Origin: Bradyrhizobium sp. JYMT SZCCT0428
GTDB lineage: Bacteria > Pseudomonadota > Alphaproteobacteria > Rhizobiales > Xanthobacteraceae
Assembly: GCF_018131075.1 (NCBI RefSeq)
Contig: NZ_JAFCLS010000015.1
Coordinates: 62,001 to 126,000 of the forward strand
Length of the DNA stretch: 64,000 bases
Reading direction: 5' to 3'
The notes below the pieces were generated by a model that did no database searches, was not told the origin of the DNA, and saw only the letters and a program-made list of their open reading frames with translations. Below are positions 1 to 8,322 of the stretch, piece after piece; the first letter of the stretch is position 1, and each line of letters starts with the position of its first letter. The translations under genes were made by a program, and so were the position numbers.

Positions 1-139
1 TTTTTCCGTGCCTGACAGCGACTGCTTCCGCCCACGGCAGTCGTGCATCGACCGTGTAGACCTTCCCGTTCTCGAAAATCAGGTCGGCTGGATTTGCAGT
101 GGGAGAACCGGGGGTTTGAGCGGAACGCATTTCAGTCAT
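1..139 (-). CDS. Amidohydrolase family protein, N-terminal fragment
   Basis: Only the first 46 codons are inside the window; the gene continues past base 1. The translated start contains ADLIFENGKVYTVD followed by WAEAVAV, the beta-strand opening typical of YtcJ-like metal-dependent amidohydrolases (Amidohydro_3), where the loop after it leads to the barrel. No catalytic residue is visible in this part, so the substrate cannot be told. It begins at an ATG whose complement is bases 137-139 (a second in-frame ATG lies three codons later). It is transcribed away from the HxlR regulator gene at 268, and the 128-base gap between them should hold both promoters, so the regulator may control it. The family call is good; the function is unknown. 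Confidence 0.7.
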   Translation of the reverse strand, partial: MTEMRSAQTPGSPTANPADLIFENGKVYTVDARLPWAEAVAVRHGK

Positions 140-267
140 AAATGAATGCCTGGTTTCGGATTTGGGATCATGCCGGGAAATTCATCGATTACCTACTTTC
201 CCGCAACAATGCTTCCACGCCGATCACTGCCAAGCCAGACACATAAATTTCTGACCAGGAAATCGCC

Positions 268-672
268 ATGACCTACAATCGCAAGCGCCCCGCACTGGAT
301 GATTGCCCGGTCGAGGCCGTGCTTGCGATCGTTTCCGGTAAATGGAAGGTTCGGGTGCTCTATCTGCTGTCTCTCGACGACCTCACATTCAGTGAGGTCA
401 GATACTCCGTCGGAGACGTCAGCCAGCAGGTTTTGTCTTCCGTACTGAAGGAACTGATCGGGAATGGCGCAGTTCGCCGTTCCGGGACCGTCTCACCCAG
501 GCAGATCCGCTACGGCCTGACGGCAAAAGGACGGGAACTCGTAGCTCTGTTGATGCCGTTGGCGGAATGGGGAAGCAAGCTACTTAGCCAGAGCGGCGCC
601 AACTGGAAGCCGCCGGAGATTCAGCGAAGGCCGCAGTGCGAAGATCGCCGGCTGGGGGCGTTTCCGGGCTGA
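268..672 (+). CDS. HxlR family transcriptional regulator
   Basis: A 134-residue winged-helix DNA-binding protein of the HxlR/YodB group. The family signature is visible from residue 11: CPVEAVLAIVSGKWKVRVLY, including the N-terminal Cys (about residue 13) that in several relatives senses electrophiles or oxidants, then LSDVxQQ-like recognition helix (DVSQQVLSSVLKELIGNGAVRR) and the wing. Length is usual for the family. The gene is divergent from the amidohydrolase at 1-139; a TTACCTACTTT stretch at about 189-199 resembles the TAC-rich half sites bound by this family, but I cannot confirm an operator. The region after its stop is decayed DNA, so it has no downstream partner. Family assignment is firm, target is inferred. 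Confidence 0.88.
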   Translation: MTYNRKRPALDDCPVEAVLAIVSGKWKVRVLYLLSLDDLTFSEVRYSVGDVSQQVLSSVLKELIGNGAVRRSGTVSPRQIRYGLTAKGRELVALLMPLAEWGSKLLSQSGANWKPPEIQRRPQCEDRRLGAFPG

Positions 673-728
673 GCCTGTCGATCTCACCGAATTGCCACAC
701 GCTCAAGATTACCTGCTTTCAGCTGACT

Positions 729-842
729 ATCGTCGGCGGCTCCGGCTCGGGCGTGCAATATCGACCCGATTGGGTTGCGGCGGCAGATCGGCTATGTATT
801 CCAGAGCGGCGAGCTGTTTCCGCATCTTTCCGTCGTCGCGGA
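729..842 (+). pseudogene. Fragment of an ABC transporter ATPase, internally deleted
   Basis: Bases 729-752 match the Walker A region of the intact ATPase gene at 2213-3013 (around 2338-2362), and bases 755-842 match the Q-loop region of the same gene (around 2439-2525) at clearly above random identity, including the FQSGxLFPHLSV coding stretch. About 77 bases between the two blocks are missing, which removes the catalytic Lys-Thr of Walker A and shifts the frame. No full-length reading frame survives. It is a decayed partial copy of the same kind of ATPase, separated from the intact gene by the SGNH-type gene. Whether it came from duplication or from the remains of an older operon is not decidable here. 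Confidence 0.75.
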
Positions 843-929
843 CAGGGATTTGCCTAGCGACAGGCCCATCGTAACGCGACGAATTTAGGTATTTATTGGT
901 TTGTTCGGAATTCATACCGGAGACGTTCA

Positions 930-2069
930 ATGAAGCGGGGGTTTCACCTCGTCGGATCGGCGGTACTGCTGGTCATCACGTGGGCCGTGATCTTTGAGAT
1001 TGGGTTTCGGCTGCAGCAATATTTCGGTCCCCTGTACGATCTCGAAATGGCCAGCGTCAATTTGAACTGGCAATCCGACGTGGTGAACCATCAGCCCACA
1101 CCGCAAGACCAGAATCTGTGCATCTACGGCGATTCGACCGGCTTCAGCTACAAGCGATCGTTTGACGCGAACGGCATCAGGATCACCGACGATACGGCAC
1201 AGCAGGCCGAGTGCGAAAACCCGGTTTCGGTCCTGTTCCTCGGCGATTCCTTTATGGAAGGCTACGACGACAAGAACACGCTGCCGTATCACGTTGCAAA
1301 ATACTTCAAGACAGAGCGCGGTACCTGCCTGAAGACCTACAATGCGGGATATACCTCGTATTCCCCGGCCATCTTCGTGCCGCAGGCCAAGAAGCTGCTG
1401 CCGGTGCTGCGTCCCGACTATATCGTGGTCGACGTGGACGAAACCGATCTGTACGACGACTTTGCCCGATACCGCGGGCTGATTGTCCGCAACGAACGCG
1501 GACAAAATGTCGGCGTCAAGGCTTCACCCATTGGACGCGAATGCAGCCTCGGCCTGATGGAAGCCCGCAAACATCCCTTGTACCTCATGCGCTTTGCGGC
1601 AAGGCTTTGGCACTCCTTTGTCCATATGCCAGCGGTGGTTGAGAAGAACCGATCGGACTTCACCCTGTTTTCCTATTCGCAGGACCAGGACGCCGATCTC
1701 GAACGGAAATATGGACAGCCGCTCGCAAGTTTCAGGAACAATCTGCTGGAGCTGGCTGAGGTGCTGAAGGATTACACTGGGGATGGCAGCCGCGTGCTGT
1801 TCATCTCTCATCCGCATCTCCAGCACCTCAAACCCGACGCCAACGGCCTCCTGTGGAACAATCTCGTCAGCTCTTCGGTACAAAAGATTTGCGTCACCAA
1901 CAGCTTTCTTTTCTTCAACGCCACCGAGGCACTGAAGAAGCGGTCCGGATCGCGCCCCGAGCGCTTCTATTGGGGAGGCAACGATATGCACTTTAGCCAT
2001 GAGGGACTGGCGGAATATTCCGCTGCGGTCGCAGCGTTTATGGCCTCGGCGATGATCCCGAAGGACTGA
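930..2069 (+). CDS. SGNH/GDSL-hydrolase-like protein with N-terminal membrane anchor
   Basis: A 379-residue protein. Residues 7-25 form a hydrophobic segment (signal anchor or signal peptide). SGNH blocks are visible: block I VLFLGDSFMEGY near residue 105 with the nucleophile Ser, a block II-like NAGYTSYSP near 140, a VDVDETDLYDD stretch near 170, and a C-terminal GGNDMHFSHEG near 350 that gives the Asp-x-x-His pair of block V. This suggests an extracytoplasmic esterase or O-acyl-transfer enzyme acting on a glycan or lipid; the substrate is unknown. The gene sits alone between a decayed ATPase fragment and the intact ATPase gene of the same type, an arrangement that looks like an insertion. 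Catalytic assignment is by motif only. Confidence 0.65.
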   Translation: MKRGFHLVGSAVLLVITWAVIFEIGFRLQQYFGPLYDLEMASVNLNWQSDVVNHQPTPQDQNLCIYGDSTGFSYKRSFDANGIRITDDTAQQAECENPVSVLFLGDSFMEGYDDKNTLPYHVAKYFKTERGTCLKTYNAGYTSYSPAIFVPQAKKLLPVLRPDYIVVDVDETDLYDDFARYRGLIVRNERGQNVGVKASPIGRECSLGLMEARKHPLYLMRFAARLWHSFVHMPAVVEKNRSDFTLFSYSQDQDADLERKYGQPLASFRNNLLELAEVLKDYTGDGSRVLFISHPHLQHLKPDANGLLWNNLVSSSVQKICVTNSFLFFNATEALKKRSGSRPERFYWGGNDMHFSHEGLAEYSAAVAAFMASAMIPKD

Positions 2070-2212
2070 CCGCGTCACCTCAATGGCCTGCCGGCCGACG
2101 AGGCCATCGAATGGCGTTACCGCGTGCCGGCGGCAGAAAAAGGTTGGCAGGCGGCTCACGATTGGCCGATTGTTCGGCTATCGCTGTTTCCCTCGCGGAG
2201 AATCCACGCCGA

Positions 2213-3013
2213 ATGCCCACCTCGTCTCTCATCTCCTACGCGCATGTCGGCAAGACCTTCGACGGTGGCCGAGGCGCGAACCGCGTGGTGGCGGTCGACG
2301 ACGTCTCGCTCGATGTCGCCGAGGGTGAGTTCCTGGCCGTTGTCGGCGGCTCCGGGTCAGGCAAGACCACGCTGCTGCGGCTGGCCAACCGGCTGATCGA
2401 CGCCGACGAGGGCCACATCACGGTGGAAGGCGAGGACGTCCGCAATGTTGACCCGATCGGTCTGCGCCGGCGGATCGGCTACGTGTTCCAGAGCGGCGGG
2501 CTGTTTCCGCATCTTTCCGTCGCCGGCAATATCGGCATCACACCAAAGCTGCTCGGCTGGCCTGCCGACGAAATCGCGGCGCGGGTCGATGAATTGGTCG
2601 ATCTGGTGCGGCTCGACCGTGCGCAGCATCGCGACCGGCTGCCGCATGAATTGTCCGGCGGCCAGCGCCAGCGCGTCGGCGTGGCGCGGGCGCTGGCAGC
2701 GAAACCGCGCATCGTGCTGATGGACGAGCCGTTCGGCGCGCTCGACCCCCTCACCCGCGACGCGCTCGGCGACGATTATCGCGAATTGCACCGCAGGCTC
2801 GGGCTGACCACAGTCATGATCACCCATGACATGACCGAGGCCATGCTGCTCGCCGACCGCATCGCTATCATGCGCGGCGGACGGCTGCTGGCCCAAGGCA
2901 CGCCCGCCGAACTCTCTGATAGCAGCGACGCTTACGTCGGCGAGTTGCTGCGCACGCCGCGACGGCAGGCGGAACGGCTCGGCGCGTTGCTGCCGCGGGA
3001 TGGCGCGGCATGA
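2213..3013 (+). CDS. ABC importer ATPase, OpuCA/EgtV type
   Basis: A 266-residue ATPase. Walker A GGSGSGKTTLLRLAN is near residue 42, the Q-loop FQSGGLFPHLSV near 87, the signature LSGGQRQRVGVARAL near 142, Walker B RIVLMDEPFGALD near 162 and the switch His in MITHDMTEAM near 200. The FQSGGLFPHLSV Q-loop and the LGDDYRELHRRL helix are typical of glycine betaine/carnitine/choline (OpuCA/ProV) importers. I chose the ATG at 2213; an upstream in-frame start at 2111 would add 34 residues with no family similarity. Its stop overlaps the ATG of the permease/binding protein gene (ATGA at 3010-3013), so the two are translationally coupled. There is no C-terminal CBS pair, unlike many OpuCA proteins. 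Confidence 0.85.
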   Translation: MPTSSLISYAHVGKTFDGGRGANRVVAVDDVSLDVAEGEFLAVVGGSGSGKTTLLRLANRLIDADEGHITVEGEDVRNVDPIGLRRRIGYVFQSGGLFPHLSVAGNIGITPKLLGWPADEIAARVDELVDLVRLDRAQHRDRLPHELSGGQRQRVGVARALAAKPRIVLMDEPFGALDPLTRDALGDDYRELHRRLGLTTVMITHDMTEAMLLADRIAIMRGGRLLAQGTPAELSDSSDAYVGELLRTPRRQAERLGALLPRDGAA

Positions 3014-4569
3014 ACCTATTCGCCGATCCGCGCTGGAGCGAGGCGCTCGGGCATCTGCCGGACTATCTCGGCAACCATGTCCGCGTCAGCGTGACCGCGC
3101 TGGCGCTGGGGCTCGCGGTCAGCCTGCCCCTCGCGATTGCGGCACGCAATCGTCGAGTACTGCGCGGCGCGCTGCTCGGGCTTGCCAGCATCGTGCAGAC
3201 CGTGCCGGGCCTGGCGCTGCTCGCGCTGTTCTATCCGCTGCTGCTGGCGCTCGCGGCAGTGTCGCTGTCGTGGTTCGGATTTGGATTTTCCGCCTTCGGT
3301 TTCCTCCCCGCCGTACTGGCGCTGGCGCTCTATTCGATGCTGCCGGTACTGCGCAACACCATCACCGGCCTGCAGGGCGTCGATGCCGCGATCCTCGAAG
3401 CCGCACAGGGCGTCGGCATGACACCGCTGCAGTCGCTGTTCACGGTGGAATTACCGCTGGCATTGCCGGTCATGATGGCGGGCATCCGCACCGCGGCGGT
3501 CTGGGTGATCGGCACCGCGACGCTGTCGACGCCGATCGGCCAGACCAGCCTCGGCAACTACATCTTTGCTGGATTGCAGACCCAGAACTGGGTGTTCGTG
3601 CTGTTCGGCTGCCTGTCGGCCGCGGTGCTGGCGCTAACCGTCGATCAATTGCTGGCGCTGATCGAGAACGGCTTGCGCAACCGCAGCCGCATGCGCGCCA
3701 CGTTTGGCGGCGCCGGCATCGCGGTGCTGGTCGCGGCGACGCTGGTGCCCGCCATGACGCGCTCGCAAACCACCTATATCATCGGCGCCAAGACCTTTGC
3801 CGAACAATATGTGCTGTCGGCGCTGATGGCGCAGCGGCTGAGGGCCGCCGGCCTCTCCGCCAGTTCGCGCGAAGGCCTCGGCTCGAACGTGATCTTCGGG
3901 GCGCTGGCCGCCAACGATATCGACGTCTACGTCGATTATTCCGGCACGCTGTGGGCCAATCAGTTCCAGCGCAGCGATATCAGGCCGCGCCAGGAAGTGC
4001 TCAACGAGCTGAAGACCATGCTCGCCAAACAGAACATCACGCTGCTCGGCGAACTCGGTTTTGAGAACGCCTATGCGCTGGTGATGCCGCGCAAACGGGC
4101 CGAGCAACTCGGCATCCGCAGCATCGCCGATCTGGCGCCGCACGCGGCCGGAATGTCGATGGCCGCAGACTACGAGTTCTTTTCAAGGCCGGAATGGGCC
4201 GGGCTGAAAAAGGCCTACGGACTGTCGTTCCGCGCGCAGCGGCAGATGCAGCCGGACTTCATGTATGCGGCGGCAGCTTCCGGCGAGGTCGACGTGATCG
4301 CGGGCTATACCAGCGACGGACTGATCGCGAAATACGATCTGGTGGTGCTCGCCGATCCCAGGCACGCGATCCCGCCCTATGATGCGATGGTGCTGCTCGC
4401 CCCCAGGCGCGCCGGCGATGCGGCGTTGCGGGCGGCGCTGCAGCCGCTGCTCGGCAAGATCGATATCGCCGTGATGCGCGAGGCGAACTTGCGCGCGGCC
4501 GGCAACGACGCGACTTCATCGCCCGACGCGGTGGCGAAATGGCTGTGGGAGAAGATCGGGACGAAGTAG
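3010..4569 (+). CDS. Fused ABC permease and substrate-binding protein (OpuCB-OpuCC / EgtU architecture)
   Basis: A 519-residue fusion. Residues 1-245 are an OpuCB-like permease with about six membrane segments and the cytoplasmic EAA loop (LEAAQGVGMTPLQSLFTVELP, interacting with the ATPase). Residues 250-519 are an OpuAC-type binding domain that follows a further hydrophobic segment, starting IIGAKTFAEQY and carrying DVYVDYSGTLW, the equivalent of the ligand-pocket DYTGT motif. Such fusions occur in bacterial osmoprotectant importers and in the ergothioneine importer EgtU (partner EgtV), so the substrate could be choline, betaine, carnitine or ergothioneine. The start overlaps the ATPase stop. 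The importer looks complete with two polypeptides. Substrate is not determinable from motifs that I can see. Confidence 0.82.
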   Translation: MNLFADPRWSEALGHLPDYLGNHVRVSVTALALGLAVSLPLAIAARNRRVLRGALLGLASIVQTVPGLALLALFYPLLLALAAVSLSWFGFGFSAFGFLPAVLALALYSMLPVLRNTITGLQGVDAAILEAAQGVGMTPLQSLFTVELPLALPVMMAGIRTAAVWVIGTATLSTPIGQTSLGNYIFAGLQTQNWVFVLFGCLSAAVLALTVDQLLALIENGLRNRSRMRATFGGAGIAVLVAATLVPAMTRSQTTYIIGAKTFAEQYVLSALMAQRLRAAGLSASSREGLGSNVIFGALAANDIDVYVDYSGTLWANQFQRSDIRPRQEVLNELKTMLAKQNITLLGELGFENAYALVMPRKRAEQLGIRSIADLAPHAAGMSMAADYEFFSRPEWAGLKKAYGLSFRAQRQMQPDFMYAAAASGEVDVIAGYTSDGLIAKYDLVVLADPRHAIPPYDAMVLLAPRRAGDAALRAALQPLLGKIDIAVMREANLRAAGNDATSSPDAVAKWLWEKIGTK

Positions 4570-4611
4570 GTGACCTGCGCTAAGGTGTCCCGGCTCACAT
4601 GGAACCGCGCC

Positions 4612-5499
4612 GTGAATTTTTCGCGCTCTTTCGTACCGCCTGCCGCTTGTATCGCTGTTATGTCGGGCTTGATATTCGGAATGGCCGATGCCACAGCGGC
4701 ATCCTTGCCTGCGCGCGTCACCTTCGCCAGTGCCGACGGGCGAACGACGCTGGTCGGCTATGTCTTCACGCCGGAGGTGCCGCATGCATCGCGCACGCCT
4801 GCGGTGGTGATGATGCATGGCCGCGCCGGCGTCTATTCTTCGGCCGCCAACGGCAAATATGACGCCTCGACGCTATCGAAACGCAATCAGCAATGGGGAC
4901 ACATCTGGGCGCGGCAAGGTTATCTCGCCATCCTGGTCGATGGTTTTGGTCCTCGCGGTTATCCAACTGGTTTTCCCCGTTTCAGCTACGATTCCCGGCC
5001 CGATGAATTGAATGAAATCACCATTCGTCCGCTCGACGCCTATGGTGCCCTCGCTTACCTGCGAACGCGCAGCGACGTGATATCAGATCGGGTCGCGTTG
5101 CAGGGCTGGTCCAACGGCGGCAGCGCCACGCTCGCCACGATGTCGGTGACCGCGCCCGGCATCACCACGCCGACGCCCGCAACCGGCTTCCGGGCCGGAT
5201 TGGCGTTCTACCCGGGCTGCGGCCTGAAAGGCCAATTCGCCGACGGGCTCAAGCCTTACGCGCCGGTGCGCGTGCTGCATGGATCAGCCGACGAGGAAGT
5301 CTCGCCGCGGCGCTGTGCCGACTTCGTCGCCAAAAGCCGCGCGATCGGCGGCGACATCCAGTTCCAGCTCTATCCCGGTGCGGCGCATGGTTTCGACGAT
5401 CCCAGTCCCTCGCGCCAGAGCGACGCCGCCAATGCGTCCGCGACCCGCGACGCGATCGCGCGCGCGGTTGCGTTCGTTGCAAGCGTATTGAAGCCTTAA
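4612..5499 (+). CDS. Dienelactone hydrolase family alpha/beta hydrolase, exported
   Basis: About 295 residues. The catalytic triad is readable: the nucleophile elbow GWSNGGSATLATM (Ser), the Asp in LHGSADEEVSPRRC, and the His in YPGAAHGFDD, the order and spacing of DLH-family enzymes. The N-terminus is a signal peptide (positive NFSRS, hydrophobic core, then ATAAS). I chose the GTG at 4612 because the signal peptide then has normal length; a GTG at 4570 directly after the previous stop and an ATG at 4660 are alternatives. It lies immediately after the ABC importer genes and could be co-transcribed. Secreted DLH proteins hydrolyse esters of unknown type, so no substrate is given. Confidence 0.8.
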   Translation: MNFSRSFVPPAACIAVMSGLIFGMADATAASLPARVTFASADGRTTLVGYVFTPEVPHASRTPAVVMMHGRAGVYSSAANGKYDASTLSKRNQQWGHIWARQGYLAILVDGFGPRGYPTGFPRFSYDSRPDELNEITIRPLDAYGALAYLRTRSDVISDRVALQGWSNGGSATLATMSVTAPGITTPTPATGFRAGLAFYPGCGLKGQFADGLKPYAPVRVLHGSADEEVSPRRCADFVAKSRAIGGDIQFQLYPGAAHGFDDPSPSRQSDAANASATRDAIARAVAFVASVLKP

Positions 5500-5516
5500 T
5501 CTGGAGAATGTCTCAA

Positions 5517-6449
5517 ATGACCGTTGTATCGACCGACCCAAGACAGTGGAACGTAGGCCTCGTCGGCTATGGCGAAGTGGGTCGCATTCTCGCCGAAGAC
5601 CTGCGCAAGCAGGACGTGAAGGTCGCGGCCTACGATATCAAGCTGCGCAGCGATCAGACAGGCTCAGCCCTGCGCGACCATGCTTTCGCGCATGGCGTCG
5701 CGCTTGCGGCGTCCCATGCCGATCTCGCCGCGGGTGCCGATTTCATTGTTTCCGCCGTCACCGCGAGCCAGGCTGTCCCCGTCGCGCAGGCTTGCGCGCC
5801 GGCCGTGAGGCAGGACGCCTGGTTCCTCGATTTCAATTCGGCATCGCCGGGCGCCAAGCAGCGCGCCGCCGGCCTGATCGACGGCAAGGGCGGCCGCTAT
5901 GTCGAAGGCGCAGTGATGACGTCGATCCCGCCGTACCGGATCAAGGTGCCCCTGTTGCTTGGCGGCAGCGGCGCCGAGGCGCTCGCGCCGCTGCTGGTGC
6001 GGCTCGGCTTCGACGCCAAGGTGGCAAGCAAGGCATTAGGCGTCGCTTCGGCGGTCAAGATGTGCCGCAGCGTGATGATCAAGGGCCTGGAAGCGATGGT
6101 GATCGAGAGTTTTACGACCGCGCGCGCCTATGGCGTCGAGGACGCCGTGCTGGCGTCGCTCAAAGAAACCTTTCCCGGCATCGACTGGGAAAAGCAGGGC
6201 GCCTATTTCTTCCAGCGCGTGATCGAGCATGGCCGTCGCCGCAGCGAGGAGGTTCGCGAAGTGGCTGAGACCGTGCGCGAGGCCGGCCTCACACCGTGGT
6301 CGGCGGAAGGCACCGCCGAACGCCAGGCCTTTATCGCCGATCTCGCGGACGAAGGCCTGTTCGGCACGAAAGGCACCGACGCGTTTGCCCGCAGCCCCGA
6401 CTGGCGCGTTGAAGCCGACCGCATCCTTGCCGCCGTGAAGAAGAAATAA
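5517..6449 (+). CDS. NAD(P)-dependent dehydrogenase of the 3-hydroxyisobutyrate dehydrogenase superfamily with DUF1932 domain
   Basis: About 310 residues. The Rossmann dinucleotide motif VGLVGYGEVGRILAEDL is at residues 12-28, a catalytic-region FNSASPGAKQ follows near 105, and the C-terminal part (SAVKMCRSVMIKGLEAM onward, about 180-260) matches the all-helical DUF1932 domain found in 6-phosphogluconate/hydroxyacid-type dehydrogenases. The substrate is a beta-hydroxyacid in known relatives; the exact one is unknown. The ATG at 5517 is preferred over one at 5508 because GGAG lies about nine bases upstream of it. It follows the hydrolase gene by 17 bases, suggesting one transcription unit, and ends at a palindromic repeat. 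Confidence 0.82.
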   Translation: MTVVSTDPRQWNVGLVGYGEVGRILAEDLRKQDVKVAAYDIKLRSDQTGSALRDHAFAHGVALAASHADLAAGADFIVSAVTASQAVPVAQACAPAVRQDAWFLDFNSASPGAKQRAAGLIDGKGGRYVEGAVMTSIPPYRIKVPLLLGGSGAEALAPLLVRLGFDAKVASKALGVASAVKMCRSVMIKGLEAMVIESFTTARAYGVEDAVLASLKETFPGIDWEKQGAYFFQRVIEHGRRRSEEVREVAETVREAGLTPWSAEGTAERQAFIADLADEGLFGTKGTDAFARSPDWRVEADRILAAVKKK

Positions 6450-6460
6450 GTGATGCCGAA

Positions 6461-6548
6461 GGTAGGGTGGGCAAAGGCGCACTTCGCGCCGTGCCCACCA
6501 TTGCTCTCCGAACTAGATGGTGGGCACGCTAGCGCTTTGCCCACCCAA
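6461..6548. repeat. Palindromic intergenic repeat (full copy)
   Basis: Two nested inverted repeats: the outer arms are GTAGGGTGGGCAAAG at about 6462-6476 and CTTTGCCCACCCA at about 6535-6547; the inner arms are CGTGCCCACCA at about 6490-6500 and TGGTGGGCACG at 6518-6528. A half copy of the same element is at 16489-16519. It lies between convergent genes and could also terminate transcription. Families like this are frequent in Bradyrhizobium genomes. Confidence 0.85.
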
Positions 6549-6553
6549 CGCCA

Positions 6554-8305
6554 CTACAGTCCCCGCACCAGGCCGGCGTCGATCAGGAGGCGGTTGAAGC
6601 GCCTGGCTTCCGCGCCGTCCTTGCAGGCATAGAACACGCCCTTGCATCGCAGCATGATGCTCTTCTGCTCCTTGAACGAGGGATCGAGCGGAATGCCGGC
6701 GGCGTCCTGGATGACGAGCGGAATGTAGGCGGCATCGAGGGTTGCGAGGGCCGACGACAGATCCGGCGGCTGGAAGTTGATTCCATCCAGCGCATAGTAG
6801 GTCGAGAAGTAGCGCGGATCCGCGCTCATCAAACGTTGCCCCAGCAGCTTCCGGTCGATGCCGGGCTCGAGCAGTTTCTGCGAGATGGCCGGTTGATGAT
6901 CGCCGAAGCGCAGCACCAGGAACGACTGGTCTGGATAGTCGCGCGCCAGCCGTGCGGTGAAATCGCGGTAGTCCTTTGCCGTCATGCTCTGGCGGCGAAT
7001 ATACTCGTCGATCTCCGGCGTATTTCCCGGCGGTTTCCAGTCCAGCGTCAGATCGGGCCGATAGACGCTGGTCCAGGGAAAATGATTGGCCGTGAGATAC
7101 ACGAACATGAAGACCGGCGACTGTGACACTTGCTCGTCAGCAAACGCCTTCAAGGCCTGATCAAAGTAGAACTTGTCTGGCTGCATGTCCTCATCGACGC
7201 CCATGTCGGCCATGTCGATGAACCTGTTGACGCCGACCCCCTTCTGGAACGCCCGCGCGCTGAGGAAGTCGCCATAGGTCGGATAGAGCGAGACGGTCTT
7301 GTAGCCGCAGCGCTGCAGCGCTTGCGGCAGGCCACGCTCGATGCGGTTCGCGGTGATCCTCGTGACGTAGAACTTCAAATCGCCGAACGAGCGCGCCGAC
7401 ATGCCGGTCAGGACATTGAACTCGGTGTACCAGGTCGGGCCGCCGGTCGCCTCCGCGATCATGGTCCGTTGCTTGCCGTCAATGGACTTGAAGAAGTCGG
7501 AATAGCCTGGCGGAACCTTGACACCCGGTGCTGCGGTGATGTCGAAACTCGACTCGTCGAGCAGCATGATGATGTGCGGGCGCTTGGCAGTGGTATCGCA
7601 TTTTTCGTCTGGCGGCAGCGCCGGCCGGGCCGTGGCGTGCGCCCCCGGGGCCAGGCCAAGCGAGCCGCGCGCCGGCGGATCGGCCTCAATCCATCCGGTC
7701 GAGGCCAGCCGCGACACCGCGACCACGCCCGAGCGCGCGAGGTTGGAAATATGATTGATGCCCTGGAACGGCTCCCAAGGCTGCTCGGGGGCCGCGACCG
7801 ACAGCGCCGACATCGATACGGTCGTGGCGGCAAGAACCGCCAGCACCGGGCCGCGCGCTGCGCGAAGCGGATCGGCGCGCCAGATCGCCCACAGCAGCGG
7901 AACGGCAATCACCGCCGCCACGATAAGCTGCGTCCGGAGTTGTGGAAACACCGAGAGCAGAAACGAAAACGTATCGCGATCGACGATCAGGAAATCGAGG
8001 AAGGTCAGTGATAGCTGCAGAATGTCGAACTTGAAGCGCGACAGCACGATCAGCAGCACCACCAAAACCAGCGCCAGCGCCGCGGCGACGCCGGGCCGCC
8101 GCAGCACCAGCAGCAACAGGCAATTCACAAAAACCCACGCCAGCAGCGCGAGCGTGATCCCAACGAATCCGTATTCCGTGCTGAGCAGGACAGCCAGGGC
8201 CGCAAGATGCAACGCGGCGACCACGCCGACGCCGGCATAGAACCAGGCCCCGCGCGATGCTGTATCGTCGGTCCGGCTTGCTGCGGGTTTGGCGGAGGCT
8301 GGAAT
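6554..8305 (-). CDS. LTA-synthase-like membrane phosphotransferase/sulfatase-fold protein, paralogue 1
   Basis: About 583 residues. The N-terminal third has some five membrane segments, the rest is an extracytoplasmic alkaline-phosphatase-fold domain. The metal/nucleophile site region is RPHIIMLLDESSFDI (Ser or Thr nucleophile region after DES), and FGDHQPAI near residue 480 carries the distal Asp-His metal ligands seen in LtaS and phosphoglycerol transferases. It likely transfers a phospho-alcohol to a periplasmic glycan or lipid. It is about half identical to the gene at 8323-10035, nearly identical over the last 38 residues. No in-frame ATG/GTG/TTG exists after the upstream gene ends; an ATT at 8305-8303 with GGGAGG five bases ahead is the best start. 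Confidence 0.78.
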   Translation of the reverse strand: MPASAKPAASRTDDTASRGAWFYAGVGVVAALHLAALAVLLSTEYGFVGITLALLAWVFVNCLLLLVLRRPGVAAALALVLVVLLIVLSRFKFDILQLSLTFLDFLIVDRDTFSFLLSVFPQLRTQLIVAAVIAVPLLWAIWRADPLRAARGPVLAVLAATTVSMSALSVAAPEQPWEPFQGINHISNLARSGVVAVSRLASTGWIEADPPARGSLGLAPGAHATARPALPPDEKCDTTAKRPHIIMLLDESSFDITAAPGVKVPPGYSDFFKSIDGKQRTMIAEATGGPTWYTEFNVLTGMSARSFGDLKFYVTRITANRIERGLPQALQRCGYKTVSLYPTYGDFLSARAFQKGVGVNRFIDMADMGVDEDMQPDKFYFDQALKAFADEQVSQSPVFMFVYLTANHFPWTSVYRPDLTLDWKPPGNTPEIDEYIRRQSMTAKDYRDFTARLARDYPDQSFLVLRFGDHQPAISQKLLEPGIDRKLLGQRLMSADPRYFSTYYALDGINFQPPDLSSALATLDAAYIPLVIQDAAGIPLDPSFKEQKSIMLRCKGVFYACKDGAEARRFNRLLIDAGLVRGL

Positions 8306-8322
8306 GCTGCCCTCCCTTGTTG

